Shown here: piece after piece, positions 53,106 to 63,329 of the stretch
Layout: each line of letters opens with the position of its first letter
How positions within the stretch are numbered: position 1 is the first letter of the stretch
Origin: Acetivibrio straminisolvens JCM 21531
Lineage (GTDB): Bacteria > Bacillota > Clostridia > Acetivibrionales > Acetivibrionaceae
Assembly (NCBI RefSeq): GCF_000521465.1
Contig: NZ_BAVR01000006.1
Coordinates: 1 to 64,000 of the forward strand
Direction: 5' to 3'
DNA: 64,000 bases
Notes under the pieces: generated by a model
Seen by the model: only the letters and a program-made list of their open reading frames with translations
Database searches by the model: none
Told to the model about the DNA's origin: nothing
Made by a program: the position numbers and the translations under genes

Positions 53106-54010
53106 ATGAAAGATATAAAAAAGCTCCTAACAGAATTGAAAGATTATTTATTAATAACTATAGGCTCGCTTATTACGGCAATTTCAATCAACGTTTTTAT
53201 GGTGCCATACAAAATTGCACCCGGAGGTATAAGCGGAGTAGCCACTATAATATATTACCTTACAGATGCAAAAATACCCGTAGGTATTGCAATGCTGGTT
53301 CTGAATATACCTCTGTTTTGATGGGGATTAAACTTATCGGAAAAAGGTTTATTATTAAAACGCTGTACGGGACCATTCTTCTATCATTGTTGATAGATAC
53401 AACGCAGCCGCTGACGGATTATTTTGTCGCCAACTATCTTACAAGCGCCGAGGATTATCTGTATTCACCGGATATTTTGCTGTATTCTATATTTGGAGGG
53501 CTATTACTGGGAATAGGATTGGGTCTTGTGTTTAGATCAGGAGCGACAACCGGGGGAACTGACCTTGCGGCAAGAATAGTAAATCATATTGTACCGGCAT
53601 TTACAATGGGAGAGACATTACTGTTTATTGATACCGGCATAATAGTATTTGCCGCTTTTGTATTTAAAAGCGTTCAGCTTGGTTTGTACTCCATAGTTAC
53701 ACTTTACATTAGTTCCAAAATCATTGATGCTATTTTGGAAGGAGTAAATTTTGCCAAGGCTCTCTTAATCATTTCGGATTTTCCTGAAAAGATAGCTTCA
53801 AGCATAATGAAGGATTTGGACAGGGGGGTGACGGCGCTTAAAGGTAAAGGTATGTTTACGGGGAGCGACAAAGAAGTTCTTTTTTGCGTGGTGCAAAGAA
53901 GACAAATTCCCATGGTAAAAAAAATTGTTCGAGAAATTGACAAAAAGGCCTTCATTGTACTGACAGATATAAGAGAGGTTTTGGGAGAAGGGTTTAAAAC
54001 CTATGAGTGA
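53106..54010 (+). CDS. YitT family membrane protein (one frameshift)
   Basis: 301 aa after repair of a one-base deletion in a T run at 53317 (PLFLMGIKLIGK). Five or six TM helices with APGGISGVATIIYYL and RSGATTGGTDLAARI, then a C-terminal DUF2179 cytosolic domain with GVTALKGKGMFTGSDKEVL and FIVLTDIREVLGEGF. The family is widespread and its function is not established. GTGAGTTGAGG lies upstream of the ATG. Confidence 0.88.
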
Positions 54011-54109
54011 GCTCGCCTCAAAAAATATACCCAATTATTGTATAAAACTATAGACTAAAACCTTTTGCTGTAGTATACTAATATAAAAAAATTTGTAGGA
54101 GTTGTTCTG

Positions 54110-54955
54110 ATGGACGAGAAGAGATTAAACGAGCTTAGAAAGTATTCTACTATAATCAGAAGACATATTATTGAAGCGGTTTATAATGCCAAATCGGGGC
54201 ATCCCGGAGGATCGCTTTCAAGTGCAGATATAATGACAGTCCTATATTTTAACGAAATGCGTGTAGATCCTAAAAATCCGGCATGGGAAGACAGGGACAG
54301 GTTTGTTTTGTCTAAAGGTCACTGCTCTCCTGCACTATACGCAGCTCTTGCGGAAAAAGGTTTTTTTCCTGTAGAAGAGCTTTCGAAATTCAGACATATA
54401 GACAGTTTTCTTGAAGGACACCCCAGCATGAGATATGTTCCGGGAGTGGATATGTCTACCGGTTCTTTGGGGCAGGGGATATCGGCAGCAGTGGGAATGG
54501 CGATTGCAGGAAAACTCGATAAAAAAGACTATTATGTTTATGCTATGCTCGGAGATGGTGAAATACAGGAAGGTCAAGTTTGGGAGGCGCTTATGGCGGC
54601 TTCCCACTACAAGCTCAATAATCTTATAGCTTTTCTGGATTACAATCATTTGCAAATAGATGGCAATATTACGGAGGTAATGTCTCCTGAGCCGGTTATA
54701 GACAAGATTCGTGCATTTGGGTGGAATGTCATTACAATTGACGGACATGACTTTATGCAGATATCCAATGCTGTCTGTGAGGCTAAAAAGTCTAAAGACA
54801 AGCCAACTATGATAATTGCCGAGACTATAAAGGGTAAAGGTGTTTCCTTTATGGAAAATAAAGCAGACTGGCACGGCTCACCTCCAAACAAAGAACAACG
54901 AGACCAGGCAATAGCAGAGCTGGATGCGATACTTGCAGGATTGGAGGGGGAATAA
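54110..54955 (+). CDS. Transketolase, N-terminal subunit
   Basis: 281 aa: the TPP-binding half of a split transketolase. Marks: GHPGGSLSSADIMTVLYF, SKGHCSPALYA, STGSLGQGISAAVGMA, and the TPP/Mg motif GDGEIQEGQVWEALM ending in NHLQIDG. With the next gene it forms the heteromeric enzyme of the non-oxidative pentose phosphate pathway, moving two-carbon units between sugar phosphates. TAGGAGTTG precedes the ATG. The two genes are three bases apart. Confidence 0.95.
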   Translation: MDEKRLNELRKYSTIIRRHIIEAVYNAKSGHPGGSLSSADIMTVLYFNEMRVDPKNPAWEDRDRFVLSKGHCSPALYAALAEKGFFPVEELSKFRHIDSFLEGHPSMRYVPGVDMSTGSLGQGISAAVGMAIAGKLDKKDYYVYAMLGDGEIQEGQVWEALMAASHYKLNNLIAFLDYNHLQIDGNITEVMSPEPVIDKIRAFGWNVITIDGHDFMQISNAVCEAKKSKDKPTMIIAETIKGKGVSFMENKADWHGSPPNKEQRDQAIAELDAILAGLEGE

Positions 54956-54957
54956 TT

Positions 54958-55892
54958 ATGCAGGAAAAGATTGCAACAAGAGAAGCTTATGGAAAAACTT
55001 TGGCGGAAATTGGTTCCGATCCGAGAATTGTCGTTATGGATGCTGACCTGTCAAAATCAACAAAAACCGATATTTTCAAAAAGAAATATCCCGAAAGGTT
55101 CTTCAATATGGGTATTGCAGAGGCGAATATGATGGCAGCTGCGGCAGGAATTGCTTCCTGCGGGAAAGTAGTGTTTGCAAGTACCTTTGCAATGTTTGCA
55201 TCGGGAAGAGCTTTTGAACAGGTTCGAAATTCCATATGCTATCCGCAGCTGAATGTAAAAATCGGAGCATCTCACTCCGGACTTACTGTAGGAGAAGACG
55301 GAGCATCCCACCAGACTATTGAGGATATAGCGCTCATGAGGGTTATACCCAACATGACGGTTGTCAGTCCTGCCGATGCCGTTGAAGCTAGGCATGCTAC
55401 AATAGCGGCCTACAAGACGCCGGGACCTTTCTATTTAAGGCTTACCAGGCTTGCAGTACCGGTTATTTTTGATGAGAGCTACAAATTTGAGTTGGGCAAG
55501 GGAGTTACGTTAAGGGAAGGCAATGATGTTGCAATAATTGCGACGGGACTTATGGTATCGAAGGCTATTGAGGCAGCGGACATTTTAAAACGTGAGGGAA
55601 TTAATGCCAGACTTATCAACATTCATACAATAAAGCCTATTGACAGGGATATCATTATCAAGGCTGCAACTGAAACCGGTGCAATTGTCACTTGTGAAGA
55701 ACACAATATTATCGGCGGCTGGGTAGTGCTGTGGCTGAGGTTTTGGTGGAAACCTGCCCTGTTCCGATGAGGATGGTTGGAGTTATGGACAGATTCGGGA
55801 AGTCCGGAAAACCGGATGAACTTCTCAAAAAGTATGGATTAACGCCTGATAATATAGTGGAAAAGGTAAAAGATGTTTTGAAAAATAAATAG
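54958..55892 (+). CDS. Transketolase, C-terminal subunit (one frameshift)
   Basis: 311 aa after repair of a one-base deletion near 55719 (IIGGLGSAVAEVLVE). Contains the pyrimidine-binding domain (MGIAEANMMAAAAGIA with the conserved Glu, HSGLTVGEDGASHQTIED) and the C-terminal swivelling domain (ATGLMVSKAIEAADIL, EEHNIIGG). Needs the preceding subunit for activity. GGAGGGGG overlaps the end of the first subunit gene, giving coupled translation. Confidence 0.95.
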
Positions 55893-55934
55893 CAGGCAAA
55901 AAGCAACAATACCTGTTGATTAAGACATACTGCT

Positions 55935-55965
55935 CGGGTGTAATTTATTATACCCGGGTATTTTT
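55935..55965 (+). terminator. Terminator after transketolase
   Basis: 9-bp stem CGGGTGTAA/TTATACCCG with a short loop, followed a few bases on by five T. Confidence 0.75.
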
Positions 55966-56172
55966 ATCTTAAAAAATTGATTTAGTGGATAATAATGTAT
56001 AAAATTTAAATATTACTTGAAAAGGATGATAAAAAGCTATATAATACGGACGTCGGTACAATTAATTTTTGCATAGTGAATTTTGTGTAAATTAAAATGA
56101 ATCGGCCTTGAATTAGCAGTCACGAGGATTTCCTTTAGATTTACATGTCGCATAACTAATAGTTACAAATTG

Positions 56173-56201
56173 TTCACAATTTATTAAAATTAATTTATGA
56201 T
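56173..56201 (+). promoter_or_regulatory. Candidate promoter of the Gld-like ABC operon
   Basis: TTCACA (56173-56178), 17 bases, TATGAT (56196-56201), about 58 bases before the ATG. The remainder of the 366-base gap after transketolase shows only the terminator. Confidence 0.55.
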
Positions 56202-56258
56202 AATAGAATAGTGTGCTGCTATTTTCAGGACAAATATAAATAGGAGGGAAGAAACCAG

Positions 56259-57322
56259 ATGATTGAAATACAGAATTTGACCAAAAGATATGGTCAAATA
56301 TTAGCTGTTGACAACCTGAATTTTACGGTTGAAAAAGGAGAAATTCTTGGTTTCCTTGGGCCGAACGGAGCGGGTAAGTCTACAACTATGAATATGATAA
56401 CCGGCTATCTGCTTCAACCGAGGGGACTGTAAAAGTAGCCGGATACGACATATCTGAGGAGCCGAATGAAGTCAAAAAGCGTATCGGTTATTTGCCGGAG
56501 AATCCGCCGCTTTATACCGATATGACTGTCGATGAGTACTTAAACTTTGTCAGTGAACTTAAAAAGGTGGAGAAGAGTAAGAGAAATCAACAGATATCCG
56601 ACATTATGGAAATGTTGAGAATTACCGATGTCAGAAAAAGGCTTATAAGAAATCTTTCCAAAGGTTACAAACAAAGAGTGGGATTTGCCCAGGCTCTGAT
56701 AGGCAATCCAGAGGTCCTTATTTTGGACGAGCCTACGGTCGGCCTTGACCCGAACCAGATACTTGAGGTAAGAAGCGTTATAAAGGATTTGGGAAAGGAG
56801 CACACCATAATTCTCAGTACTCATATAATGCAGGAAGTAAGCGCAGTATGCGAGCGCATTGTCATAATAAACAAAGGCAAGATTGTGGCGGTAGACACGC
56901 CGGAAAATCTATCAAAGGCTATTTCCAAGAATTCAAGGTTTATATTTAAAATTTCAGGGGAAAAGTCTTCTGTTGTTGGAGCGTTGCAAGCTGTTGACGG
57001 CGTTAAGAATGTTGAAGTGAATGAAAAAATAGAAGATGATGTATATGAGTATATAGTTGATGCGGACAAAGACGTAGATGTAAGAAAACCTGTATTCTTT
57101 GCAATGGCAAAGCTGGGTTATCCTATTCTCGAGACTAAAGAAGAGGAACTGGGTCTTGAGGAAATATTCCGCGAACTTACAACAAGGGATATTGCTGTAA
57201 ATGCGGAGTCTGACAATTCCCAAGAGGACACTTCACAAGAAGTGCCAAAAGAGGATGAAGAGGCCAAAGAGAATGACGGGGCCGAAGAGCAAGCTCAGAC
57301 CGACGATAAGGAGGTTGAATAA
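56259..57322 (+). CDS. ABC transporter ATP-binding protein, GldA-like (one frameshift)
   Basis: 354 aa after repair of a one-base deletion near 56413 ([14 protein letters not shown]). Walker [11 protein letters not shown], signature LSKGYKQR, Walker [14 protein letters not shown]-loop STHIM. The C-terminal ~110 residues are a regulatory extension ending in a highly acidic tail (about 320-354). AGGAGGG precedes ATG 56259. It heads a four-gene operon with permease, GldG-like and DUF4340 proteins. In gliding Bacteroidetes the gldA-gldF-gldG transporter has this form; in Clostridia its cargo is unknown. Confidence 0.9.
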
Positions 57323-57323
57323 G

Positions 57324-58046
57324 ATGTTGTCGATTTATAAAAAAGAACTTAAAACATACTTTTATTCCCCGCTGGCATATGTTCTTTCGGGAATATTCGT
57401 ATTGGTTTTCGGTATATACTTTTTATCTCAAACGATGCCTAAGGTTGGACATGGGATCGCTCAGATTGTTTTCGGAGGACATCTTTTCTTCGCAAGCTTC
57501 TGGCTTGTTATGTTGATTCCCATATTAACGATGAGAGTATTTGCGGAAGAAAGAAAAAACGGTACGGAAGTTTTATTGATGACATCGCCGGTGAGCGTTC
57601 CGCAAATTGTAATAGGAAAGTTTCTTGCAGCATTTACGGTATTTTTAACCATGACGGCGCTTACGGCAATTTTCCCTATCATAATATCCATAAACGGCGA
57701 ATTGATTATTTCCAATGCATTATCCAGCTATCTTGGCTTTATACTTTTGGGGGCTTCCTTTGTCGCTTTCGGACTCTTTACTTCCTCCATAACTGAGAGC
57801 CAGATAATAGCTGCAGTCTTGGGAACCGTAACATTGTTCTTCATACTGCTTATTGACCAACTGAAAAGTTTCGTTTCCGGGATTTTACTGGAAATAATAA
57901 ATCAGTTGTCGTTGTATGAGCATTACAAGCAGTTTGTTCAGAGTGTAATCAGTTTGAAGGATATTGTGTTCTTTGTAAGTTTAACAGGAATGTTCCTTAT
58001 ACTGGTGATTATAGTTATAGAAAAAAGGCGATGGAGTCAGGGGTGA
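57324..58046 (+). CDS. ABC-2 permease, GldF-like
   Basis: 240 aa, six TM helices. Start is ATG 57324 (MLSIYKKELKTYFYSPLAYV), two bases after the ATPase stop, with AAGGAGG inside the ATPase 3' end. Typical ABC-2 marks: the N-terminal amphipathic helix and TMRVFAEERKNGTEVLLMTSPVS, the coupling segment. Membrane subunit of the Gld-like exporter. Confidence 0.9.
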   Translation: MLSIYKKELKTYFYSPLAYVLSGIFVLVFGIYFLSQTMPKVGHGIAQIVFGGHLFFASFWLVMLIPILTMRVFAEERKNGTEVLLMTSPVSVPQIVIGKFLAAFTVFLTMTALTAIFPIIISINGELIISNALSSYLGFILLGASFVAFGLFTSSITESQIIAAVLGTVTLFFILLIDQLKSFVSGILLEIINQLSLYEHYKQFVQSVISLKDIVFFVSLTGMFLILVIIVIEKRRWSQG

Positions 58047-58052
58047 TAAATA

Positions 58053-59455
58053 ATGAAAAAGAATTTAAAATATAACTTGGTTTTTATTGTTACGGCCGCT
58101 CTTGTTATTGGGATAACTATAGTGTTAAATGTTTTTGCAGCAACTCTTGATATAAGATGGGACGTATCTCAAAACAAAATGTATTCTATTGGAGAACAGA
58201 CAAAAGTAATACTTGAGGGTTTAAAACAGGAAGTTGACGTAGTGATGTTGTCTGACAGGGAAGAAATAAAGAAATATGACGCAGGATTTATTATTGTAGA
58301 GTTTTTGGACAAATACAGCAAGTTTGACAAGGTGAATGTAAAATTTGTTGACCCGGATAAAAATCCTCATATAGTAAAAGATCTGAACAAGTCCGGTACA
58401 TTGAATCCTCAGCAGAATGAAATTATTGTAAGAAGCGGAGATAAGGTAAAGAAAGTTACCTTAGCCGATATTTTCCAGCAGGACTATTACGGACCTGTGA
58501 TGTTTATGGGAGAGCAGGCAGTAACCGGTGCAATCAAATATGTTACCAGTGAGACTACACCTACGGTATACTTTATTGATGCCCACAGCAGGATAAAGCT
58601 TGAGGCACAATACAACTACCTCGCAAAAGCACTTGAAAACAATGGATATGACGTTAAGAAATTGGATTTGACCAGACAGGAGAAGGTTCCGGAAGATACT
58701 ACAATTTTGTTTTTTGCGCCACCTACGCAGGATCTATCTGCCGATGAAAGAGATAAAGTAATTGATTACCTGAAAGGCGGCGGAAATGCAATATTCTTGT
58801 TTGATCCGTTGAATGCCGATGAAAGATTGGATAACTTTGACAAAGTATTAAATGAATACTGCATGGCGCTAAACTATGACAGAGTAAGGGAAAACAGCGA
58901 AATGTACCATGTGGCAAACAGACCTTACCATCTTATACCCGAACTCGGTGAGACTGACATTACCAGTGAGCAGAACGCGGGTCAATTTTCCGTAATAATG
59001 ACCGATTCCAGAAGTATTAAAAGACTTATTAACGATAAAGATCCTCTGACAATCACTCCTCTTCTGACTACCAGCAGTTATGCGGTAGGAGAGCCTTTTG
59101 GAGGCGGAGAAACAGAGGAAACCCGAGGACCTGTTGATGTTGCTCTTGTAGCAGAGTATGTCAGTGCAGTGACTTCAAAAATTGTTGTAATTGGAAGCGG
59201 TTCTTTCCTAACAGACGAAGTATTTCAGGAATATTACCCGTATTCGTCAAACAATCTGTACCTTATCGGTCTTGCGTCCGATTGGATGCAGGACAAGTCA
59301 AATGATGTATTTATTGTGGCGAAGATTCAGTAACCGATACAATAAACCTCAGCGGATTTAATGCAGCTTTAATAGTTGCTGTGGCTGTTTTGGCATTTCC
59401 GATTATAATTACATCATTAGGAATTATTATATGGTTAAGGAGGAGGCATCTATGA
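58053..59455 (+). CDS. GldG-like ABC auxiliary protein (one frameshift)
   Basis: 467 aa after repair of a one-base deletion near 59327 that otherwise ends the frame at 59333 and loses the C-terminal TM helix (ALIVAVAVLAFPIIITSLGI, then IIWLRRRHL). N-terminal TM helix, then a GldG/ABC_transp_aux extracytoplasmic domain (DVSQNKMYSIGEQTKVIL, YFIDAHSRIKLE, DPLNADERLD). The repaired stop overlaps the next ATG as ATGA, which independently supports the repair. Partner of the ABC exporter above. Confidence 0.88.
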
Positions 59456-60865
59456 AATTATACAGGAATATATTTATTCTTGTAGTTGTATTTTTGGCCC
59501 TAATAGGTGCATTCTTCATTGCTAGGAACAAGGCTTCTAAGGTGGAGGACGACTACCAGCGGATTGAAATATATAAGCTGGACACAGAGAAGGCAGAGGA
59601 GCTTACGGTAGTAAACGGCGAAGATACTTTTGTCTTAAAAAAGAAGGATGACGAATGGGAGCTGGTTTCCGGAGGAGATTTTGAAATAAACCAAGTTCAG
59701 ATTCAAAGCATTATTTCAAATGTCTGCGACCTTTATGCAACCAAAGAGGTGGAGAGTAATCCCAAAGACCTTGCACAGTATGGGCTTGACAATCCGGCGT
59801 CAGTGACAATCAAATTCTCGGACGGAACAACTGCAGAAATAGAAGTTGGCGATGAAACACCTACAAAAAGCGGATACTATGCAAAGAAAAAGGATAAAAA
59901 CACAGTATATACGATTGCTTATTACTTGGGCAATATACTCAAAGCAAATGAGGTCAGCATCAGAAATAGGTTCGTCTTGGATGTTACAACACAAGATGTA
60001 ACTGAGTTGGCTGTGACAAAAGACGGAAAGCGTTCCTTTAAGATCGTAAAGTCGAACAACAAGGATGGCAAATGGTAGAGCCTATAGAAGCAGGCATCAA
60101 CATGGTCAGGGTGAATACCGCTTTGGATGCCTCGTAAGAGCAGAAGTCGTGGAGTATATTGAAAAAGATGCAAAAGACCTTGCAAAATACGGTCTTGACA
60201 GTCCGTCCTATGTTGTTGAAGCGGCTGCCGGAAGCCAGAGAGTGACTTTGCTTATCGGCGATGTGAAAGAAAATAATTCGGAGTCCTACGGAATGTTTGA
60301 AGGAACCAATGAGGTATTTGTAATAAATCCCGGTGCTCTCGGTTTTCTGGATACTCCCGCCCTGGAAATTATGGATGGTATTATTTATGCACCATATATT
60401 TATACTGTAAAGGATATAGACTTCAATATAGACGGAAAAACAATAAAAATTAAGATCGAGGAAGTTAAGGACGAAACGAAAACCGATGAAACTGAGGAAA
60501 AGGATGATGAAGTCGACAAGAAGTACAAGCATTATATTGACGGCATCGATGTAGAGGATAGAAAGGGAGAAGAAGGCATATCCAAATTCAGGGACTTTTA
60601 TGCTTCAGTTATAGGCATAATGGCCAGTGCGATTGAGCCTGAAGCGTCGCCTGCGGGAGATGCCGAAATCAGTATAATTTTCAACCTCGATACTGAACCT
60701 GGCAAAGTAACGGTGGAATTTGTTCCTCGAGACGAAAAGACCTATTATGCAATGAAGAATGGTAAGTATACGGGAATTGTTGTTAGAAAAGATGCCTTCG
60801 ATGCTGAAGACGGACCAAGAAAAACATATGAAAAGTTTATGACTTTTCTTAATGGCGGACAATAA
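59452..60865 (+). CDS. DUF4340 domain membrane-anchored protein (two frameshifts)
   Basis: 471 aa after two one-base deletions are repaired, near 60075 (tggg to tgg) and 60130. N-terminal TM helix (residues 5-24) and two or three tandem DUF4340-like beta domains with the signature LAQYGLDNPASVTIKFSDG and, after the repairs, LAKYGLDSPSYV. An acidic stretch (ETEEKDDEVDKK) divides the C-terminal part. Regularly follows GldG-like genes. Function unknown. GGAGGAGG precedes ATG 59452. Confidence 0.85.
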
Positions 60866-60885
60866 AATTAATCGGTAATTTGTCA

Positions 60886-60945
60886 AACAACTCCTACATA
60901 GAATTATTCTAGAGAATTGATTCTATTGTAAGGAGTTGTTTTTTT
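60886..60945 (+). promoter_or_regulatory. Terminator-like hairpin that contains the ribosome site of the next gene
   Basis: AACAACTCCT (60886-60895) pairs perfectly with AGGAGTTGTT (60931-60940), and TAGAAT (60899-60904) with ATTCTA (60920-60925), giving about 19 pairs with two bulges and a 15-base loop, followed by a T7 tract. The 3' arm is the AAGGAG ribosome site of the gene starting TTG 60944, inside the T-tract edge. It can end the upstream operon and, in readthrough RNA, mask translation. Confidence 0.8.
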
Positions 60946-62053
60946 GTCTGGAGAGCTAAAAAATATATTAAAGGTTGCCAGCATATACATGGCAACGGTA
61001 ATTGGCGCGGGATTTGCCTCGGGACAGGAAATTATGCAGTTTTTTTCGTATTATTACGAGGGAGGATTTTACGGTATTGTTTTGGCAGGTATTCTGTTCG
61101 CATTAATAGGATATATTGTATTGGTAAAAGTCTATAGTGAGAGAATAAGAAATTATGAGGAGTTCCTTTTTCCGACTGTCGGCTGGGTTATTGGCTGGAT
61201 AATGGAAATTATGGTAACGCTGTTTATGGGGGCGGTATTGTGTATAATGGTTGCAGGAGCAGGAAATATAATATCCGATGCAATAAATATACCTTATCAC
61301 TATGGCACAATGATAGCTGCCATTTTATGCATGATTGCTTTCCTTACGGATATAAAGGGAATAGTGGCACTAAGTTCCTTCGTGACTCCCGTTTTGGTAT
61401 TGGGGATTCTTGGAGCTGGTTTCTATGTTATAGCAAACATGAATAGATGGGTGTTCAATCCGGCGTCAGGATTCGATTTAATAACCGATAACTGGCTTTT
61501 CTCCTCGCTGCTTTATGTAAGCTACAACAGTATAAGCGGGGTTGTGGTGATGTGCAGCCTTTTACCTTACTTAAAAAGCAGGAGAATTGCTGCGGCAGGA
61601 GGAATTGTTGGCGGGCTGATGCTAAGCATTATAGCAATAGTTTTAAATATTCTCCTTTATCTGTTTTATCCCGACATTGTTTCCGACGAGATTCCGGTCT
61701 TAACTATAATCGGCGGGTATAATTCGGTTCTGGGTGAACTTTATAAAGTACTGCTGCTTCTTGCAATGTTTATTTCAGCTATTACTTCGGGATACGGTTT
61801 TATTGAGAGAATAGCAAATAAAGTGAAAATCAGCAGAAAAATATTGATTCCGGTAATATGCGGTTTCGTTGTACCCATTTCAAATGTGGGTTTTTCCGAA
61901 CTAATATCGTCCATATATCCAATATTTGGGTACATGGGAATGTTTATGCTGTTTATGATACTCTTCCAAGGCTTAAACATGCTTTTTTCAAAGCTTGCGG
62001 TAAGTTTTGCTCCTATTTCCTGCAAGAGGAGGTATAAAAATAGAAATCAATAG
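60944..62053 (+). CDS. YkvI-like APC-superfamily membrane carrier
   Basis: 369 aa, about ten TM helices. Start TTG 60944 with AAGGAG eight bases upstream in the hairpin above. Begins KVASIYMATVIGAGFASGQEI, the unwound-helix Gly motif of APC-type transporters in the YkvI group, and has SYNSISGVVVMCSLLPYL and FISAITSGYGFIERIA. Transport substrate unknown. C-terminus basic (KRRYKNRNQ). Confidence 0.85.
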   Translation: MSGELKNILKVASIYMATVIGAGFASGQEIMQFFSYYYEGGFYGIVLAGILFALIGYIVLVKVYSERIRNYEEFLFPTVGWVIGWIMEIMVTLFMGAVLCIMVAGAGNIISDAINIPYHYGTMIAAILCMIAFLTDIKGIVALSSFVTPVLVLGILGAGFYVIANMNRWVFNPASGFDLITDNWLFSSLLYVSYNSISGVVVMCSLLPYLKSRRIAAAGGIVGGLMLSIIAIVLNILLYLFYPDIVSDEIPVLTIIGGYNSVLGELYKVLLLLAMFISAITSGYGFIERIANKVKISRKILIPVICGFVVPISNVGFSELISSIYPIFGYMGMFMLFMILFQGLNMLFSKLAVSFAPISCKRRYKNRNQ

Positions 62054-62131
62054 ATTGAAGTAAAAACAATATATATGATACAATATTTTTATACTGTTTT
62101 ATACAAAAGAAAAGTATGGGGTGAGGACAAG

Positions 62132-63313
62132 GTGAACAGCCCTGAAAACATATCAAAGACGCGGCAGCCTTCAAGCAGAATGAGCATTCTTCTATTTTTC
62201 ATTCTTATAATCGTAGTTGTATGTACTGCTGCTGTTGCTTATCTTAACAGCAAGGGTATAGATATTAAAAGCATCAGTGTAAGGGATGTAATAGCAAATG
62301 GATTTTTCATTGGAGATAAAGATGTATACGAAGTAACCGGCACCTTGTTAAGACATGAGGACAGCCTGAACTCTGAGTTTGAGGTCCATAAGAGCTACAT
62401 TGTAAGGTGTACGAAAAACGGTATTGAATACCTTGATAGAAACGGCGAAGAACAGTGGATATATCCTGTTTCTTTGAACACTCCCTCTGTTAAGACTTCG
62501 GGAGAATATCTTTTGGCTTCGGGCTTGGAATCAAAAGACATTTATGTTTTGAGCGGCAAGGAGAGAAAGTGGGAAAAAAGGCTGGATTATAATATAATAA
62601 ACGCCAATATAAATAGTGCGGGTTATGTTACGGTTCTTCACAAGGGGGACAGGGATAAATCTGCCGTATCGGTATTCAACAAGCAGGGAGTGTTTCTTTT
62701 CACCAAGGTACTGGGAGAAACTTATGCTATTTCATCGGAGGTGTCCCCATCCGGCAAGGAAGTTCTTATAAATTGTGTCGATACTTCGGGTATAAGCATA
62801 AATACGGGACTTCATTTGTATACAATTTCAGGGGGGATCGTTTCCGGCAAGACCTTTGAGGATGTTATTTTCCCTTCAATCCGCTATTTGAATGACGACA
62901 CTATTGTGGCAGCATCGGATTCGGCGATTTACTTGTTTGGACGAAATCTTGAAGAAAAATGGAAAAAAGAGATAAGCGGTAAAGTATTTAGTCTGGATAT
63001 CATGAAAGGTAAATATGCCGTGTTTGCATACAGCGATAAAGGTATGATAGGGACAGCCGGTCATGTGCTCATAGTTGACGCTAAAGGCAGAGAGGTAGCA
63101 GATTATAAAATTGGTCAGGATATTGTGAACATAGCCGCAAATGATGATTTTATAGCTGTAAACACATCAAAATGTGTTTATTTTATAGATGTGGCAGGAC
63201 GGCTCAGGGGAAGCTACACTTCTGATTATTTGATAAATGAGGTAAAGTTTCTCGGCAGCAATGAGGCTTTGGCAATTACAAAGGAAGGCGTAATTGTATT
63301 AAAAATGAATTGA
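62132..63313 (+). CDS. DUF5711-type membrane-anchored beta-propeller protein
   Basis: 393 aa from GTG 62132, with GGGGTGAGGACAAG upstream; the in-frame ATG 62075 lacks a ribosome site. One TM helix (about 20-45) and a large extracytoplasmic domain built of WD/PQQ-like beta repeats, e.g. IEYLDRNGEEQWIYPVS, YVLSGKERKWEKRL and YLFGRNLEEKWKKEI. Precedes the CvpA-family gene by 16 bases. Function unknown. Confidence 0.75.
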   Translation: MNSPENISKTRQPSSRMSILLFFILIIVVVCTAAVAYLNSKGIDIKSISVRDVIANGFFIGDKDVYEVTGTLLRHEDSLNSEFEVHKSYIVRCTKNGIEYLDRNGEEQWIYPVSLNTPSVKTSGEYLLASGLESKDIYVLSGKERKWEKRLDYNIINANINSAGYVTVLHKGDRDKSAVSVFNKQGVFLFTKVLGETYAISSEVSPSGKEVLINCVDTSGISINTGLHLYTISGGIVSGKTFEDVIFPSIRYLNDDTIVAASDSAIYLFGRNLEEKWKKEISGKVFSLDIMKGKYAVFAYSDKGMIGTAGHVLIVDAKGREVADYKIGQDIVNIAANDDFIAVNTSKCVYFIDVAGRLRGSYTSDYLINEVKFLGSNEALAITKEGVIVLKMN

Positions 63314-63329
63314 TGGACGAGGGGGAAAA

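Noticed and set aside
54335-54874. A 179-residue minus-strand ORF inside transketolase
   Set aside because: Entirely antisense to a conserved enzyme, no ribosome site.
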